The notes beneath the pieces are model-generated. The model was given only the letters and a program-made list of their open reading frames with translations, ran no database searches and was not told where the DNA came from. Below, one piece after another: positions 48,702 through 58,772 of a stretch of DNA of 64,000 nucleotides. The translations under genes and the position numbers were made by a program. This DNA comes from Micromonospora chokoriensis (GTDB lineage Bacteria > Actinomycetota > Actinomycetes > Mycobacteriales > Micromonosporaceae): assembly GCF_900091505.1 (NCBI RefSeq), contig NZ_LT607409.1:1240001-1304000 (forward strand), written 5' to 3'. The first letter of the stretch is position 1. Every line of letters begins with the position of its first letter.

Positions 48702-49610
48702 TCAGTCCCGCTCGGCGAGGGTCAGCTCGATCCCACCGACCAGGTCGGCGCAGACGTTGTAGACGAACGCTCCCAGCGTGGCCAGCGCGGTGAACAACAC
48801 CACGTTGACCAGGCCGATCAGCGCCGAACTGAGGATCACGCCCTTGGCGGTGATCTGGAAGCCGCTGGTGCTCTGCCCACCGCCGGCGTTCACCAGGTCA
48901 CTCAGGCTCTCGTTGACGCTCTGGAACACGCCCATCGCGTCCAACGCCAGGTAGAGCACCGACGTGGCGACCACCACGACGATGAAGAGCACCACCGAGA
49001 CGGCGAACGCGAACTTCATCACGGACCAGGGGTCGATCCGCTTCAGGTTCAGTCGGGCCCGGCGCGGCCCGCGGGAGGCGGCCGAGCTCACCGCGGTACG
49101 CGCAGCGCGTACCGCGTCACCGACCCGGGCTGCCCCGACGGCGGACGCGTTGCCGATGCCCGGGGGCAGACCACCACCGCTGGCCGGGCGGCCGGCAGCG
49201 GCGGTACGAGCGGTCTCGGGCTGCGTCATGCCCGGTGTGATCCGCGGCTGGGTGCCGGTCGACCCGGTCGACGCCGCCGGACCGGGCCGCACGGTGATCG
49301 GCTGGGTGGTCGCCGGACGGGCCGAAGACGCCGTCGCCGAACCCGAGGGGGTGGCGGCGGTGGACGACTTCGGCGCGTCGGTGCCGGAGGCTTCGGTCTT
49401 GTCGGCCGACCCAGCGTCCTCAGCGGGCGGCTCCGGCGGGGGTGTCATGCCTGGAGCCCTGGTGAATTTCGGGGCAGGCGCGTCGGCAGGGACCGTCGCC
49501 CGGCCCACGGCCGCGCGGCCGGTCGCTGGTGTGCCGCCTTTGGCGGCCTCCTCGTCGACCGGGTTGGCCGAGGTCCCCGTGTTCCCCGACTTCGCCTGTG
49601 TCTCCGTCAT
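48702..49610 (-). CDS. DUF3566 membrane protein (gyrA-linked)
   Basis: A 302-residue protein: a long Pro/Ala/Thr-rich N-terminus (about 1-180), then the DUF3566 domain with two membrane helices (MKFAFAVSVVLFIVVVVATS and GVILSSALIGLVNVVLFTAL) and VYNVCADLVGGIELTLAERD at the end. The start is 4 nt after the gyrA stop, so they are co-transcribed. Mycobacterial homologues lie at the same place. The function is not established; a role in envelope or division is possible. Confidence 0.88.
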   Translation of the reverse strand: MTETQAKSGNTGTSANPVDEEAAKGGTPATGRAAVGRATVPADAPAPKFTRAPGMTPPPEPPAEDAGSADKTEASGTDAPKSSTAATPSGSATASSARPATTQPITVRPGPAASTGSTGTQPRITPGMTQPETARTAAAGRPASGGGLPPGIGNASAVGAARVGDAVRAARTAVSSAASRGPRRARLNLKRIDPWSVMKFAFAVSVVLFIVVVVATSVLYLALDAMGVFQSVNESLSDLVNAGGGQSTSGFQITAKGVILSSALIGLVNVVLFTALATLGAFVYNVCADLVGGIELTLAERD

Positions 49611-49614
49611 TCAA

Positions 49615-52137
49615 CTAGTCCTGTTCGTCAGGCTCGTCGGCATTGCGAGCAATCGCCACGATAGTCACGCCGTCCGGGAGGTCCATCAGCTTGACCCCCA
49701 TTGTGTTCCGGTCACGCGTACGGCGTACAGGCTTCACCGGAGTCCGAATGACACCACCATTGCTGGTGATCGCGAACAGCTCGTCGTCCGGATCGATCAC
49801 CACCGCGCCGACCAGACCACCGCGCCGTTCGGTGATCTTCGCAGTCAACACGCCCTTACCTCCCCGGCCCTGCACCGGGTATTCCTCGATCGGGGTCCGC
49901 TTCGCGTATCCCCCGTTCGTGGCCACCAGAACGTCCAGACCCTCCCGGACGACCTCCATGGCGAGCAGGACGTCGTCGTCCGTGAAGCGCATGCCGATCA
50001 CGCCCGAGGTGGCCCGGCCCATCGGCCGCAACGCCTCGTCCGAGGCGTTGAACCGGATCGCCTGCGCCTTCTTGGAGACCAGCAGCAGGTCGTTCTCCGG
50101 CGCGACCAACGCAGCACCGACCAGCTCGTCCTCATCGCGCAGGTTGATCGCGATGATGCCGCCGGAACGGTTGGAGTCGAACTCCTCGAGCCGCGTCTTC
50201 TTCACCAGGCCGTTCTTCGTGGCCAGTACCAGATAGGGGGCTACCTGGTAGTTCGGGATCTCAATGATCTGCGCTATCTGCTCGTCCGGTTGGAAGGCGA
50301 GCAGGTTGGCCACGTGTTGGCCCTTGGCTACCCTACTGGCCTCCGGCAACTCGTACGCCTTGGCCCGGTACACACGCCCCTTGTTCGTGAAGAACAAGAT
50401 CCAGTCGTGGGTCGAGCATACGAAGAAGTGGCTGACGATGTCGTCCTGCCGCAGCGTAGCGCCACTGACGCCCTTGCCGCCGCGCCGCTGGGAGCGGTAG
50501 AGATCGACCTTGGTCCGCTTGGCGTACCCGGTGCGGGTGATCGTCACGACCACGTCCTCGCGCGCGATGAGGTCCTCCATCGAGACCTCGCCGTCGAACG
50601 GGATGATCTGCGTACGCCGATCGTCGCCCCACTTGGCGACGATCTCGCCCAGCTCCTCCGAGACGATCTTCCGCTGCCGCTCCGGCTTGGCGAGGATGTC
50701 CTTCAGGTCGGCGATCTCGATCTCAAGCTTGGCCAGGTCGTCGAGGATCCGCTGCCGCTCCAACGCGGCGAGACGACGCAGCTGCATGTCCAGGATCGCG
50801 GTCGCCTGGATCTCGTCGATGTCCAGCAGCCGGATCAGGCCCTGCCGCGCGTCCTCCACGGTCGGCGAACGCCGGATGAGCGCGATCACCTCGTCCAGGG
50901 CGTCCAGCGCCTTGGACAGACCCCGCAGGATGTGCGCCCGCTCCTCGGCCTTGCGGAGCCGGAACGCCGTCCGCCGGCGGATCACGTCGATCTGGTGCTC
51001 GACGTAGTAGCGGATGAACTGGGCCAGGTTGAGCGTGCGCGGCACCCCGTCGACAAGCGCCAGCATGTTGGCGCCGAAGGTCTCCTGGAGCTGGGTGTGC
51101 TTGTACAGGTTGTTCAGCACGACCTTCGCGACAGCGTCGCGCTTGAGCACCAGCACGATCCGCATACCGGTACGACCGGAGGACTCGTCGCGGATGTCGG
51201 CGATGCCGGCGAGCTTGCCCTCCTTGATCAGCTCAGCGATCCGCTCGGCGAGATTGTCCGGGTTGACCTGGTAGGGCAGCTCGCTGACGACCAGGCAGGG
51301 ACGGCCTCGCTTGTCCTCCTCGACCTCCACCACGGCGCGCATCCGAATCGAGCCCCGACCCGTGCGGTAGGCGTCCTGGATCGCCGTCGTGCCGACGATC
51401 AGACCGTGGGTGGGGAAGTCCGGGCCCTTGACGATGCCGAGCAGCGCCTCGAGGGTGGTCTCCTCGTCCTCCTCCGGGTGCTCCAGGCACCACTGCACGG
51501 CCGCGCCGATCTCGCGCAGGTTGTGCGGCGGAATCTTGGTGGCCATGCCGACCGCGATGCCCTCGGAGCCGTTCACCAGCAGGTTGGGGATCCGCGACGG
51601 CAGGATCGTGGGCTCCTTGGCCCGGCCGTCGTAGTTGTCCTGCAGGTCGACGGTGTCCTCGTCGATGTCGCGCAGCATCTCCATGGCGAGCGGGTCGAGC
51701 TTGCATTCCGTATATCTCATGGCGGCAGCCGGATCATTACCCGGCGAGCCGAAGTTGCCGTTGCCGTCGACCAGCGGGTACCGCAGTGACCAGGGCTGCG
51801 CCATCCGGACCAGCGCGTCGTAGATCGCCGAGTCGCCGTGCGGGTGGAACTGGCCCATCACGTCGCCGACGACGCGGGAGCACTTCACGTAGCCGCGGTC
51901 CGGGCGGTAGCCGGAGTCGAACATCGCATAGAGGATCTTGCGGTGGACCGGCTTGAGCCCGTCCCGGACGTCCGGCAGCGCGCGCCCGACGATGACGCTC
52001 ATCGCGTAGTCGAGGTAGGAGCGCTGCATCTCCACCTCGAGCCCGACCGGTTCGATCCGGTCGTGCGCGACCACCGCGGCGATGGCCTCGGCGGGGACCT
52101 CAGGCTCGTTCGGTGTGGACTCGGGAGAATCGGTCAC
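49615..52137 (-). CDS. gyrA: DNA gyrase subunit A
   Basis: An 840-residue type IIA topoisomerase subunit that breaks and rejoins DNA. The catalytic Tyr is residue 142 (AAMRYTE). The quinolone-resistance region reads GDSAIYD with Ser103 and Asp107, the sensitive-type residues. The C-terminal beta-pinwheel includes the GyrA box QRRGGKG in [20 protein letters not shown]. The GTG start at 52137 follows AAGGG. The 132-bp gap to gyrB contains several DnaA-type boxes. DUF3566 follows in the operon. Confidence 0.98.
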   Translation of the reverse strand: MTDSPESTPNEPEVPAEAIAAVVAHDRIEPVGLEVEMQRSYLDYAMSVIVGRALPDVRDGLKPVHRKILYAMFDSGYRPDRGYVKCSRVVGDVMGQFHPHGDSAIYDALVRMAQPWSLRYPLVDGNGNFGSPGNDPAAAMRYTECKLDPLAMEMLRDIDEDTVDLQDNYDGRAKEPTILPSRIPNLLVNGSEGIAVGMATKIPPHNLREIGAAVQWCLEHPEEDEETTLEALLGIVKGPDFPTHGLIVGTTAIQDAYRTGRGSIRMRAVVEVEEDKRGRPCLVVSELPYQVNPDNLAERIAELIKEGKLAGIADIRDESSGRTGMRIVLVLKRDAVAKVVLNNLYKHTQLQETFGANMLALVDGVPRTLNLAQFIRYYVEHQIDVIRRRTAFRLRKAEERAHILRGLSKALDALDEVIALIRRSPTVEDARQGLIRLLDIDEIQATAILDMQLRRLAALERQRILDDLAKLEIEIADLKDILAKPERQRKIVSEELGEIVAKWGDDRRTQIIPFDGEVSMEDLIAREDVVVTITRTGYAKRTKVDLYRSQRRGGKGVSGATLRQDDIVSHFFVCSTHDWILFFTNKGRVYRAKAYELPEASRVAKGQHVANLLAFQPDEQIAQIIEIPNYQVAPYLVLATKNGLVKKTRLEEFDSNRSGGIIAINLRDEDELVGAALVAPENDLLLVSKKAQAIRFNASDEALRPMGRATSGVIGMRFTDDDVLLAMEVVREGLDVLVATNGGYAKRTPIEEYPVQGRGGKGVLTAKITERRGGLVGAVVIDPDDELFAITSNGGVIRTPVKPVRRTRDRNTMGVKLMDLPDGVTIVAIARNADEPDEQD

Positions 52138-52173
52138 TGTATACCCTTATCAGACTCAGAGTCGTTTTTATGC

Positions 52174-52225
52174 TGTGGATAACCGCTGTGGATACCGGCC
52201 AAGCTGTGGATAACTCTGTGGACCG
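52174..52225. promoter_or_regulatory. DnaA-box cluster between gyrB and gyrA
   Basis: TGTGGATAA at 52174-52182 and 52205-52213 are exact complements of TTATCCACA. TGTGGATAC (52187-52195) and TGTGGACCG (52217-52225) are near matches. All have the same orientation and lie just upstream of the gyrA start. Confidence 0.75.
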
Positions 52226-52269
52226 CGCCGGATCGACCGGGCGTTGCCCAGCGGATCCGGCGCGGTCCG

Positions 52270-54216
52270 TCAGATATCCAGGAACCGGACGTCCTTGGCG
52301 TTGCGCTGGATGAACGACCGGCGCGCCTCGACGTCCTCACCCATCAGCACACTGAACAACTCGTCGGCGGTCGCCGCGTCGTCGAGAGTGACCTGACGCA
52401 GGGTACGCGTCGCCGGGTTCATCGTTGTTTCCCACAGCTCGGGATAGTTCATCTCGCCGAGGCCCTTGAAGCGCTGGATGTCGTCCGGCTTGGCGTTGGC
52501 CTTCTTCTGCTGGCGCAGCGCGATCAGCCCGTCCCGCTCACGGTCGGAGTACGCGTACTGCGCGTCGTCGCCCTTCTTGTTCCACTTGATCTTGTAGAGC
52601 GGTGGAGCGGCCAGGTAGACGTGCCCCAGCTCGACGAGCGGACGCATGAAGCGGAACAGCAGGGTGAGCAGCAGCGTCTGAATGTGCTGGCCGTCGACGT
52701 CCGCGTCGGCCATCAGCACGATCTTGTGGTACCGCAGCTTCTCGATGTCGAAGTCGTCGTGGATGCCGGTGCCCAGCGCGGTGATCAGCGCCTGGACCTC
52801 GTTGTTCTTCAGCACCCGGTCGATCCGGGCCTTCTCCACGTTGAGGATCTTGCCGCGGATCGGCAGGATCGCCTGGGTCCGCGGGTCGCGGCCCTGCTTG
52901 GCCGAGCCACCGGCCGAGTCGCCCTCGACGATGAACACCTCGGACTCGCGCGGGTCGGTGGACTGGCAGTCGGCCAGCTTGCCCGGCATCGAGCCGGACT
53001 CCAGCAGCGACTTGCGCCGGGCCAGCTTCCGCGCCTGCTGGGCGGCGATCCGGGCCCGGGCCGCCTGGGAGGCCTTCGTAATGATCATCTTGGCCTCGGC
53101 CGGGTTGCGGTCGAACCAGTCGACCAGCCACTCGTTGCAGACCCGCTGCACGAAGCTCTTCACCGGGGTGTTGCCGAGCTTGGTCTTCGTCTGTCCCTCG
53201 AACTGCGGGTTGGCCAACTTGACCGAGATGATCGCCGCGAGCCCCTCACGGATGTCCTCGCCGGAGAGCTTCTCGTCGCCCTTGAGCAGCTTCTTGTCGG
53301 TGCCGTACCGGTTGACCACGCTGGTCAGCGCGGACCGGAAGCCCTCCTCGTGGGTGCCGCCCTCGTGCGTGTTGATCGTGTTGGCGAACGTGTAGACCGA
53401 CTCGCCGTACGACTCGTTCCACTGCATGGCGATCTCGACGGACATGCCCTCTTCCTCGGCGCCGAACTCGACCACCGTCTTGTGGATCGGGTTCTTCGAG
53501 GCGTTGAGGTGCCGGACGAAGTCGGAGATGCCGCCCTCGTAGTAGAAGGTGACCTCGCGCTGCCGGCCGTCCTCCTCCTCGGCGACCCGCTCGTCGAGCA
53601 GGTGGATGCGCAGGGCGCGGTTGAGGAAGGCCATCTCCTGGAGTCGCCGGTAGATGGTCTGGAAGTCGAAGTCGACGGTCTCGAACACGTCGGGGTCGGG
53701 CCAGAAGGACACCGCCGAGCCGCTGCGGTCGGTGGTCTCGCCCTTCTCCAGCGGGCTGGGCTTGGAGTTGGTGTACTGCTGCCGCCAGACGAACCCGGAC
53801 TTGTGGATCTCCACCGCCATCCGGGTGGAGAGCGCGTTCACCACGGAGACGCCGACGCCGTGCAGACCGCCGGAGACCGCGTACGCCTTGCCGTCGAACT
53901 TGCCACCCGCGTGCAGCACGGTGAGTGCGACCTCGACACCCGGCTTCTTGAGCTTCGGGTGGAGGTCGACCGGGAAGCCACGGCCGTTGTCGGTGACCCG
54001 GACACCACCGTCGGCCAGCAGCACCACGTCGATGGTGTCGCAGTATCCGGCGAGCGCCTCGTCGACAGCGTTGTCCACAACCTCCCAGACGAGGTGGTGC
54101 AGACCGCGCTCGCCGGTGGACCCGATGTACATACCGGGCCGCTTGCGGACCGCCTCCAGCCCTTCGAGAACGGTGATCGACTCTGCGCCGTACTCCTGCT
54201 TTTCCTGCGCTGCCAC
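52270..54216 (-). CDS. gyrB: DNA gyrase subunit B
   Basis: A 648-residue ATPase subunit. The GHKL site includes [16 protein letters not shown] and [17 protein letters not shown]. The TOPRIM domain shows [15 protein letters not shown] and [19 protein letters not shown], and the end [17 protein letters not shown] is typical. Start GTG at 54216 ([20 protein letters not shown]); the longer frame to 54423 has non-gyrase residues. It works with GyrA to introduce negative supercoils. The gap to gyrA is 132 bp. Confidence 0.97.
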   Translation of the reverse strand: MAAQEKQEYGAESITVLEGLEAVRKRPGMYIGSTGERGLHHLVWEVVDNAVDEALAGYCDTIDVVLLADGGVRVTDNGRGFPVDLHPKLKKPGVEVALTVLHAGGKFDGKAYAVSGGLHGVGVSVVNALSTRMAVEIHKSGFVWRQQYTNSKPSPLEKGETTDRSGSAVSFWPDPDVFETVDFDFQTIYRRLQEMAFLNRALRIHLLDERVAEEEDGRQREVTFYYEGGISDFVRHLNASKNPIHKTVVEFGAEEEGMSVEIAMQWNESYGESVYTFANTINTHEGGTHEEGFRSALTSVVNRYGTDKKLLKGDEKLSGEDIREGLAAIISVKLANPQFEGQTKTKLGNTPVKSFVQRVCNEWLVDWFDRNPAEAKMIITKASQAARARIAAQQARKLARRKSLLESGSMPGKLADCQSTDPRESEVFIVEGDSAGGSAKQGRDPRTQAILPIRGKILNVEKARIDRVLKNNEVQALITALGTGIHDDFDIEKLRYHKIVLMADADVDGQHIQTLLLTLLFRFMRPLVELGHVYLAAPPLYKIKWNKKGDDAQYAYSDRERDGLIALRQQKKANAKPDDIQRFKGLGEMNYPELWETTMNPATRTLRQVTLDDAATADELFSVLMGEDVEARRSFIQRNAKDVRFLDI

Positions 54217-54732
54217 CCTCGGCCACTTTCTCGCGTCAGCTGCGCCGGTGGGGCGCAGCGGGCGCGGGTTCGGCGGACAGGACGCGACGTCGGCGCGCGG
54301 ACCGGTGCCGGAGACCTCCGGACAGCGGGTCGAACGCGCCGGTCGCCGCGGTTGCCCGCGGATCGCGATCGGCTCGACCCGACGTGGAGAATGAACCTGG
54401 GCCACCGGCCCCGTCCCCCGCACCGAGTCTTCGTCTCGCTGTCAATCCTACTGTGCCCGGGGGACAGAACCACCACTCGGCACCCTCAGAGAGGCGGCTG
54501 AGATGTCCATAGCCGGCAGAACCCCATCGCCCACGACTCCCCCCACACGCCAGGCTCGGATCGCACGCGCCGCCGCCGAGCGGGTTGACCCGCGCCCGGG
54601 CGGGTCGGGGGTCGCGGCCGGGGCGTCCGTGCCGTACGTTTGCGGCGCCCCGGAACCAGCCTTGATCTTTACGGCCTGGAACCGGGACGATCGACCCGAT
54701 CGACCCGACACGTGCTCTCTAAGAGGTGACAG
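54217..54732. other. 516-bp region without a convincing gene (gyrB leader / divergent region)
   Basis: It holds the upstream region of gyrB on the minus strand and the promoter region of the gene at 54733. I see a short direct repeat, GATCGACCC twice near 54690, but no DnaA box, tRNA or small gene that I can support. Confidence 0.5.
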
Positions 54733-55287
54733 ATGGGGCTGGACAACGTCGCGGTGCACTGGCCGCGGACCGGCCGCTTCTACGATCCGGTGGCGCCGGC
54801 CGAGTTCGTCGACTTCGGCGAGATCGTCGACCTGCCGCGAATCTCCGCGCCGACGGCTGCCCTGGCCGAGCTGATCGCGAAGACCGGCACCATCCGGGCG
54901 ACCGCGTACACCGAGTTGGTGGACCTGCTCCTCGGCCTGGAAGGTGTGTTGTACGCCACAGACGCCGCCGCCGAGGACGAGGACCCGGTGATCGACCCGG
55001 ACGGTTGTTCCTGGATCGCCGGCGGGATCGAGAGGTTCGTCGCGGGGCACCGCGCGTACGGCGAGGCGGTCACCTTCGAGTCGGTGAGCACCGTGCTGCG
55101 TTCCCTGCTCGGCGACGGCAGGCTGGCAGAGCAGCAGCTGCGATGGCTGGAGAGCCGGCTGGACGCGCTGCGCGACGAGCGCGGCGACCCGCCGCAGTGG
55201 AACTTCACCTGTGCCGAGCTGGGCGTGCTGGCGGCGTTCTACCGGCGCTGCGCGGAACGCGGCTTCGCCGTCTACGCCGACGCCTGA
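54733..55287 (+). CDS. Conserved hypothetical protein next to gyrB
   Basis: A 184-residue soluble, acidic protein (FVDFGEIVDLPRISAPTAAL, ATDAAAEDEDPVIDPDGCSW) without recognised domains; the sequence looks like a helical globular protein. The ATG follows GAGGTGA by 4 nt. Its 3' end overlaps the convergent OhrR-like gene by 16 nt. No function is proposed. Confidence 0.7.
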   Translation: MGLDNVAVHWPRTGRFYDPVAPAEFVDFGEIVDLPRISAPTAALAELIAKTGTIRATAYTELVDLLLGLEGVLYATDAAAEDEDPVIDPDGCSWIAGGIERFVAGHRAYGEAVTFESVSTVLRSLLGDGRLAEQQLRWLESRLDALRDERGDPPQWNFTCAELGVLAAFYRRCAERGFAVYADA

Positions 55288-55769
55288 CCCGCACCGGTCT
55301 CCTCGGCCGGTGCGCCGCCGGCCGGTCGGTTGGCCGCCGCGATCAGCTGGGTGAGCACCCCGTGCAGGTGTTGCAGGTCCTCGACGGGCAGCCCGAGGCG
55401 CTGCACGATCGCGGCCGGGATCAGCTCGGCCTGGCTGCGCAGCGCGGCACCGCTGGTGGTCAGGGTGACGGCGAGGCTGCGCTCGTCAACGGGATCGCGT
55501 TCCCGGCGCAGGTAGCCGGCCGCTTCGAGCCGCTTGAGCAGGGGTGACAGCGTGCCCGGATCAAGCTGCAACAGGCGGCTGAGGTCGCGGCCGGACAACG
55601 GTGCGTGCTGCCAGAGCGCCAACATGACCAGGTACTGCGGATGGGTGAGCCCCATCGGTTCCAGCAGTGGCCGGTAGACCGCCACCACGCTGCGCGCGGC
55701 CACCGAGAGGGCGAAGCAGACCTGCTGTTCCAGCGCCAACGGGTCGACGCCCTGCGGTCTCTCGCTCAT
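55272..55769 (-). CDS. OhrR-like MarR regulator with N-terminal redox Cys
   Basis: A 165-residue MarR protein of the OhrR branch: EQQVCFALSVAARSVVAVYR, then LTHPQYLVMLALWQHAPLSG. Cys18 is in the position of the peroxide-reactive Cys of OhrR. The DNA-binding part is LSRLLQLDPGTLSPLLKRLE, and the wing has RERDPVDERS. OhrR proteins derepress on oxidation by organic hydroperoxides. No ohr peroxidase gene is adjacent; the divergent gene is a 75-residue basic protein. The ATG at 55769 follows GGGAGGG. Confidence 0.85.
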   Translation of the reverse strand: MSERPQGVDPLALEQQVCFALSVAARSVVAVYRPLLEPMGLTHPQYLVMLALWQHAPLSGRDLSRLLQLDPGTLSPLLKRLEAAGYLRRERDPVDERSLAVTLTTSGAALRSQAELIPAAIVQRLGLPVEDLQHLHGVLTQLIAAANRPAGGAPAEETGAGQASA

Positions 55770-55799
55770 CGGTTGCCCTCCCCACTCACGATGGCTATC

Positions 55800-55816
55800 G
55801 TACCAATCATTGGTAC
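55800..55816. promoter_or_regulatory. Predicted OhrR/MarR operator
   Basis: GTACCAATCATTGGTAC has 7-bp inverted arms with a TCA centre. A second related element, CCAACTATTGG, follows at about 55819-55829. They lie in the 100-bp divergent region between the MarR gene and the small gene at 55870. Confidence 0.65.
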
Positions 55817-55869
55817 ACCAACTATTGGCGTCCCAATCTTCAGCGGGACAGCGTGGGAGAGGGCGGCAG

Positions 55870-56097
55870 ATGAGCGACGACGGCGCGGTCACCAGGGCTC
55901 CGGGCGAGGGCGGTCGACTCCTGAGCTGGGCCTTCCGCCACCTCGCCGGCCCGGCCGACGGTGTGCGGGGCGCGGTGCAGGGCGGCTCCGCCGAGGCCCG
56001 CGAGGCGTGGAAACGGGACCTGGCCGAACGCAAGCGCTACACCCGGGAGCAACGCGAACTCAAGCGGGCCGCCCGCGAGGCCAACCGACGGGGCTGA
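55870..56097 (+). CDS. Small basic protein divergent from the OhrR-like gene
   Basis: 75 residues. The C-terminal half is a highly charged helix (RDLAERKRYTREQRELKRAA), and the N-terminal half is Gly-rich with one amphipathic segment (LLSWAFRHLAGPADGV). It has AGGG upstream of the ATG. The operator-like palindromes upstream suggest control by the MarR protein. No family recognised; it may bind nucleic acid or membrane (inference). Confidence 0.65.
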   Translation: MSDDGAVTRAPGEGGRLLSWAFRHLAGPADGVRGAVQGGSAEAREAWKRDLAERKRYTREQRELKRAAREANRRG

Positions 56098-56104
56098 GGC
56101 TCGA

Positions 56105-56722
56105 TCAGCCGTACGTGTCGCGGGGGCCCCGCCCGCGCACCCGGCGCGGCCCCTTCGACCACGACGGCGCGGCCGGTCCGTGGATGTGCAGCTTACGCAC
56201 CACGTTGTGGCCGACCTCGCTGGCGATCTGCTTGAGCAGCGAGCCGGCCAGCAGCCGTAGCTGCGTGGCCCACGCCGTCGACCGCGCCTCCACGGTCAGC
56301 TCACCGTTCTCCAGCTTGACCGGGCGGCTGTTCTGGGCGACCTCCGCGCCGACGACCCGCTCCCAGGCACCGAACACGGTGGCCTCGGCCGCCGGCTGCT
56401 GCCAGCCACGCGCCTTCACCAACCGGTTCAGCACCGCGCCGAGCGGCTGCGGATCGCGGGGGTCGGGGCCCGGGCCGGAGTAGCCCCGCAACCGCCGCCC
56501 CGAGCCGCCGGCAGCGTCGCCACCCGCACCCCCGGGGGTACGCCGCGCGCGAGCCGCCGCCTGCCGCTTGGACAACGCCGCGTCGAGCACCGCCCGAGCC
56601 AACTCCGGCCCGGTGGCGGCCGCCGCCGGCTCACCGCCGGTCGACTCCCCCCCGGGGGTACGCGCACCCGCGGCGTCGCCTCCGCCCTGCTGCGGGCGGC
56701 TGGCGCCGGACTCATTCGACAC
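56105..56722 (-). CDS. dciA: DciA-type replicative helicase loader (DUF721)
   Basis: A 205-residue protein with GTG start at 56722 overlapping the recF stop by 11 nt. The N-terminus is Gly/Ala-rich; the DUF721 domain is in the C-terminal half ([20 protein letters not shown], then [20 protein letters not shown] and [17 protein letters not shown]). DciA loads the DnaB helicase in bacteria without DnaC/DnaI. The recF-dciA-gyrB order is the usual one in actinobacteria. Confidence 0.92.
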   Translation of the reverse strand: MSNESGASRPQQGGGDAAGARTPGGESTGGEPAAAATGPELARAVLDAALSKRQAAARARRTPGGAGGDAAGGSGRRLRGYSGPGPDPRDPQPLGAVLNRLVKARGWQQPAAEATVFGAWERVVGAEVAQNSRPVKLENGELTVEARSTAWATQLRLLAGSLLKQIASEVGHNVVRKLHIHGPAAPSWSKGPRRVRGRGPRDTYG

Positions 56723-57845
56723 GGCGTACCGTCCCTTCGCCCACCCGGTAGCGGCTGCCCCGCAGGGCTGCCGGCACGTCGTCGTCCACCGCGCAGGTGA
56801 CCAACAGCTGACTCGCCCCGCCGACCAGCTCCGCGAGCCGCTCCCGGCGGCCGGTGTCCAACTCGGCGAAGACGTCGTCGAGCACCAGCACCGGCTCGAT
56901 ACCGTCGGCCCGCAGGAGGTCATAGCCGGCCAGCCGCAGCGCGAGCGCAAACGACCACGACTCGCCGTGGCTGGCGTACCCCTTGGCGGGTAGTGGTCCG
57001 AGGGCCAGCGCCAGTTCGTCGCGGTGCGGGCCGACCAGGGTGGTGCCCCGTTCGATCTCGGCGGAGCGGGACGCGGCCAGAGCAGCGGCCAGAGCCTCCG
57101 CCAACACCGCCCGGTCGGTGGTCGGCTCGGCCAGGTCGATCGAGGGGCGGTAGGTGATGCTGGCGGCGCCCCGGCCGGCTGCCACCGCGTCGTACGCCTT
57201 CGCGACGTGCGGGGTGAGCGCGGCGACGAGCTCCAGGCGGCCGGCGAGCAACTCCGCGCCGTGCTGGGCCAGGTGGGTGTCCCAGACGGCGAGGGTGCCC
57301 AGGTCGCCGCCCCGCGACCCGCCGGTCTTGCGGGCCAGGTACGCGGTGCGCAGCAGGGCGTTGCGCTGCTTGACCACCCGTTCGTAGTCGGCCCGTACAC
57401 CCGCGTACCGGGGTTGGCGGCTGACCAGCAGGTCGTCCAGGTAGCGGCGGCGCTCGGCCGGATCGCCCCGGACCAGCTCCAGGTCCTCCGGGGCGAAGAG
57501 CACGAGTCGCAGGGCGCCGAGCACGTCCCGGGCCCGCCGCGCCGGCGACCGGCCCAGCCGGGCACGGTTGGCCTTGCCGGGCACGATCTCCAACTCGACC
57601 AGGAGTTCCCGCCCGTCGTGCGCCACCGCGCAACGGATCACCGCCGACGTGGCACCCATCCGCACGAGTGGCGCGTCGGTGGCGACCCGGTGCGAGTCCA
57701 GGGTCGCCACGTAACCCAACGCCTCGACGAGATTCGTCTTGCCGACCCCGTTGGCGCCGATCAGGACGTTCGCCCCCGGTTGGAGATCGACGGCCACCCG
57801 CTCGTACGAGCGGAAGTCGACCAGTTCCAACCGTTGGACGTACAC
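56712..57845 (-). CDS. recF: DNA replication/repair protein RecF
   Basis: A 377-residue SMC-like ATPase. Walker A GANGVGKT is at residues 30-37, [20 protein letters not shown] is the conserved RecF block, and the signature/Walker B region contains [11 protein letters not shown]. It helps load RecA at gaps through RecOR. The start is the GTG at 57845, 16 nt after the gnd stop; its stop overlaps dciA. Confidence 0.96.
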   Translation of the reverse strand: MYVQRLELVDFRSYERVAVDLQPGANVLIGANGVGKTNLVEALGYVATLDSHRVATDAPLVRMGATSAVIRCAVAHDGRELLVELEIVPGKANRARLGRSPARRARDVLGALRLVLFAPEDLELVRGDPAERRRYLDDLLVSRQPRYAGVRADYERVVKQRNALLRTAYLARKTGGSRGGDLGTLAVWDTHLAQHGAELLAGRLELVAALTPHVAKAYDAVAAGRGAASITYRPSIDLAEPTTDRAVLAEALAAALAASRSAEIERGTTLVGPHRDELALALGPLPAKGYASHGESWSFALALRLAGYDLLRADGIEPVLVLDDVFAELDTGRRERLAELVGGASQLLVTCAVDDDVPAALRGSRYRVGEGTVRRVE

Positions 57846-57861
57846 CGGATGTCGATACCGC

Positions 57862-58734
57862 TCAGCGCTTGTGGACGGCGTGTCCGCCGAACTGCTGACG
57901 CAGCGCGGAGACGGCCTTCATGGCGGGCGAGTCGTCCTGTCGCGAGGCGAAGCGGGCGAACAGCGAAGCGGTGATCACATTCAGCGGGACGGCCAGCCGG
58001 ACCGCCTCGTCGACAGTCCACCGACCCTCGCCGGTGTCCTCGGTGTAGCCGCTCAGGTCGGCCAGCTCCGGGTCCTCGTCGAGGGCGCGGTCCAGCAGGT
58101 CGAGCAGCCAGGAGCGGACGACGGTGCCCTCCCGCCAGGACTTGATGACGCCCGGCACGTTGGTCACCAGCTCGGAGGCCGCCATCAGCTCGTAGCCCTC
58201 GGCGTAGGCGTGCATCAGGCCGTACTCGATGCCGTTGTGCACCATCTTCGAGTAGTGCCCGGCGCCGACCGGCCCGGCGTGCACGAAGCCGAACTCGCCC
58301 TCCGGCTTGAGCGCGTCGAAGATCGGCATCAGCCGGTCCACGTGCTCCTGGGCGCCACCGACCATCAGCCCGTAGCCGTTCTGCCGACCCCAGACGCCGC
58401 CGGAGACGCCGACGTCGAGGTAGCCGATGCCCCGCTCGTTGAGCCGTTCCGCCCGGGGCGCGTCGTCGCTGAACCGAGAGTTGCCACCGTCGATGATGAT
58501 GTCGCCCTCGCCGAGCACCGCGGCCAGCTCGTCGATGGTCGCGTCGGTGACGCCGGCGGGCACCATGACCCAGACCGCGCGCGGCGACTCGAGCTTCTCT
58601 GCCAGGCCCGCGATGGATGCGACGTCACTGATCTGCGCGTTGTGGTCGAATCCGACGACTTCGTGACCGGCGGCGCGCAACCTCTCCCGCATGTTGCCGC
58701 CCATACGGCCGAGTCCTACTAGGCCGAGCTGCAT
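57862..58734 (-). CDS. gnd: 6-phosphogluconate dehydrogenase, decarboxylating (short GntZ/YqeC type)
   Basis: A 290-residue enzyme. NAD(P)-binding [20 protein letters not shown] (residues 3-22), the motif [10 protein letters not shown], substrate loop [10 protein letters not shown], and catalytic Lys/Asn in [15 protein letters not shown]. It makes ribulose 5-phosphate in the pentose phosphate pathway. At 290 residues it is of the short type, not the approximately 470-residue E. coli form. GGAGGT precedes the ATG. The placement between dnaN and recF is a known actinobacterial feature. Confidence 0.94.
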   Translation of the reverse strand: MQLGLVGLGRMGGNMRERLRAAGHEVVGFDHNAQISDVASIAGLAEKLESPRAVWVMVPAGVTDATIDELAAVLGEGDIIIDGGNSRFSDDAPRAERLNERGIGYLDVGVSGGVWGRQNGYGLMVGGAQEHVDRLMPIFDALKPEGEFGFVHAGPVGAGHYSKMVHNGIEYGLMHAYAEGYELMAASELVTNVPGVIKSWREGTVVRSWLLDLLDRALDEDPELADLSGYTEDTGEGRWTVDEAVRLAVPLNVITASLFARFASRQDDSPAMKAVSALRQQFGGHAVHKR

Positions 58735-58772
58735 CTGGTGTACCTCCGTGGATCTTTTGTTGCTGGGCGCGA

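Noticed and set aside
48964..51789. 941-codon plus-strand frame opposite gyrA/DUF3566
   Set aside because: A shadow of the opposite-strand genes caused by GC-rich third positions; no domain resemblance.
49615..52137. Quinolone-resistance mutation in gyrA
   Set aside because: The region reads GDSAIYD with Ser103 and Asp107, the usual sensitive-type residues.
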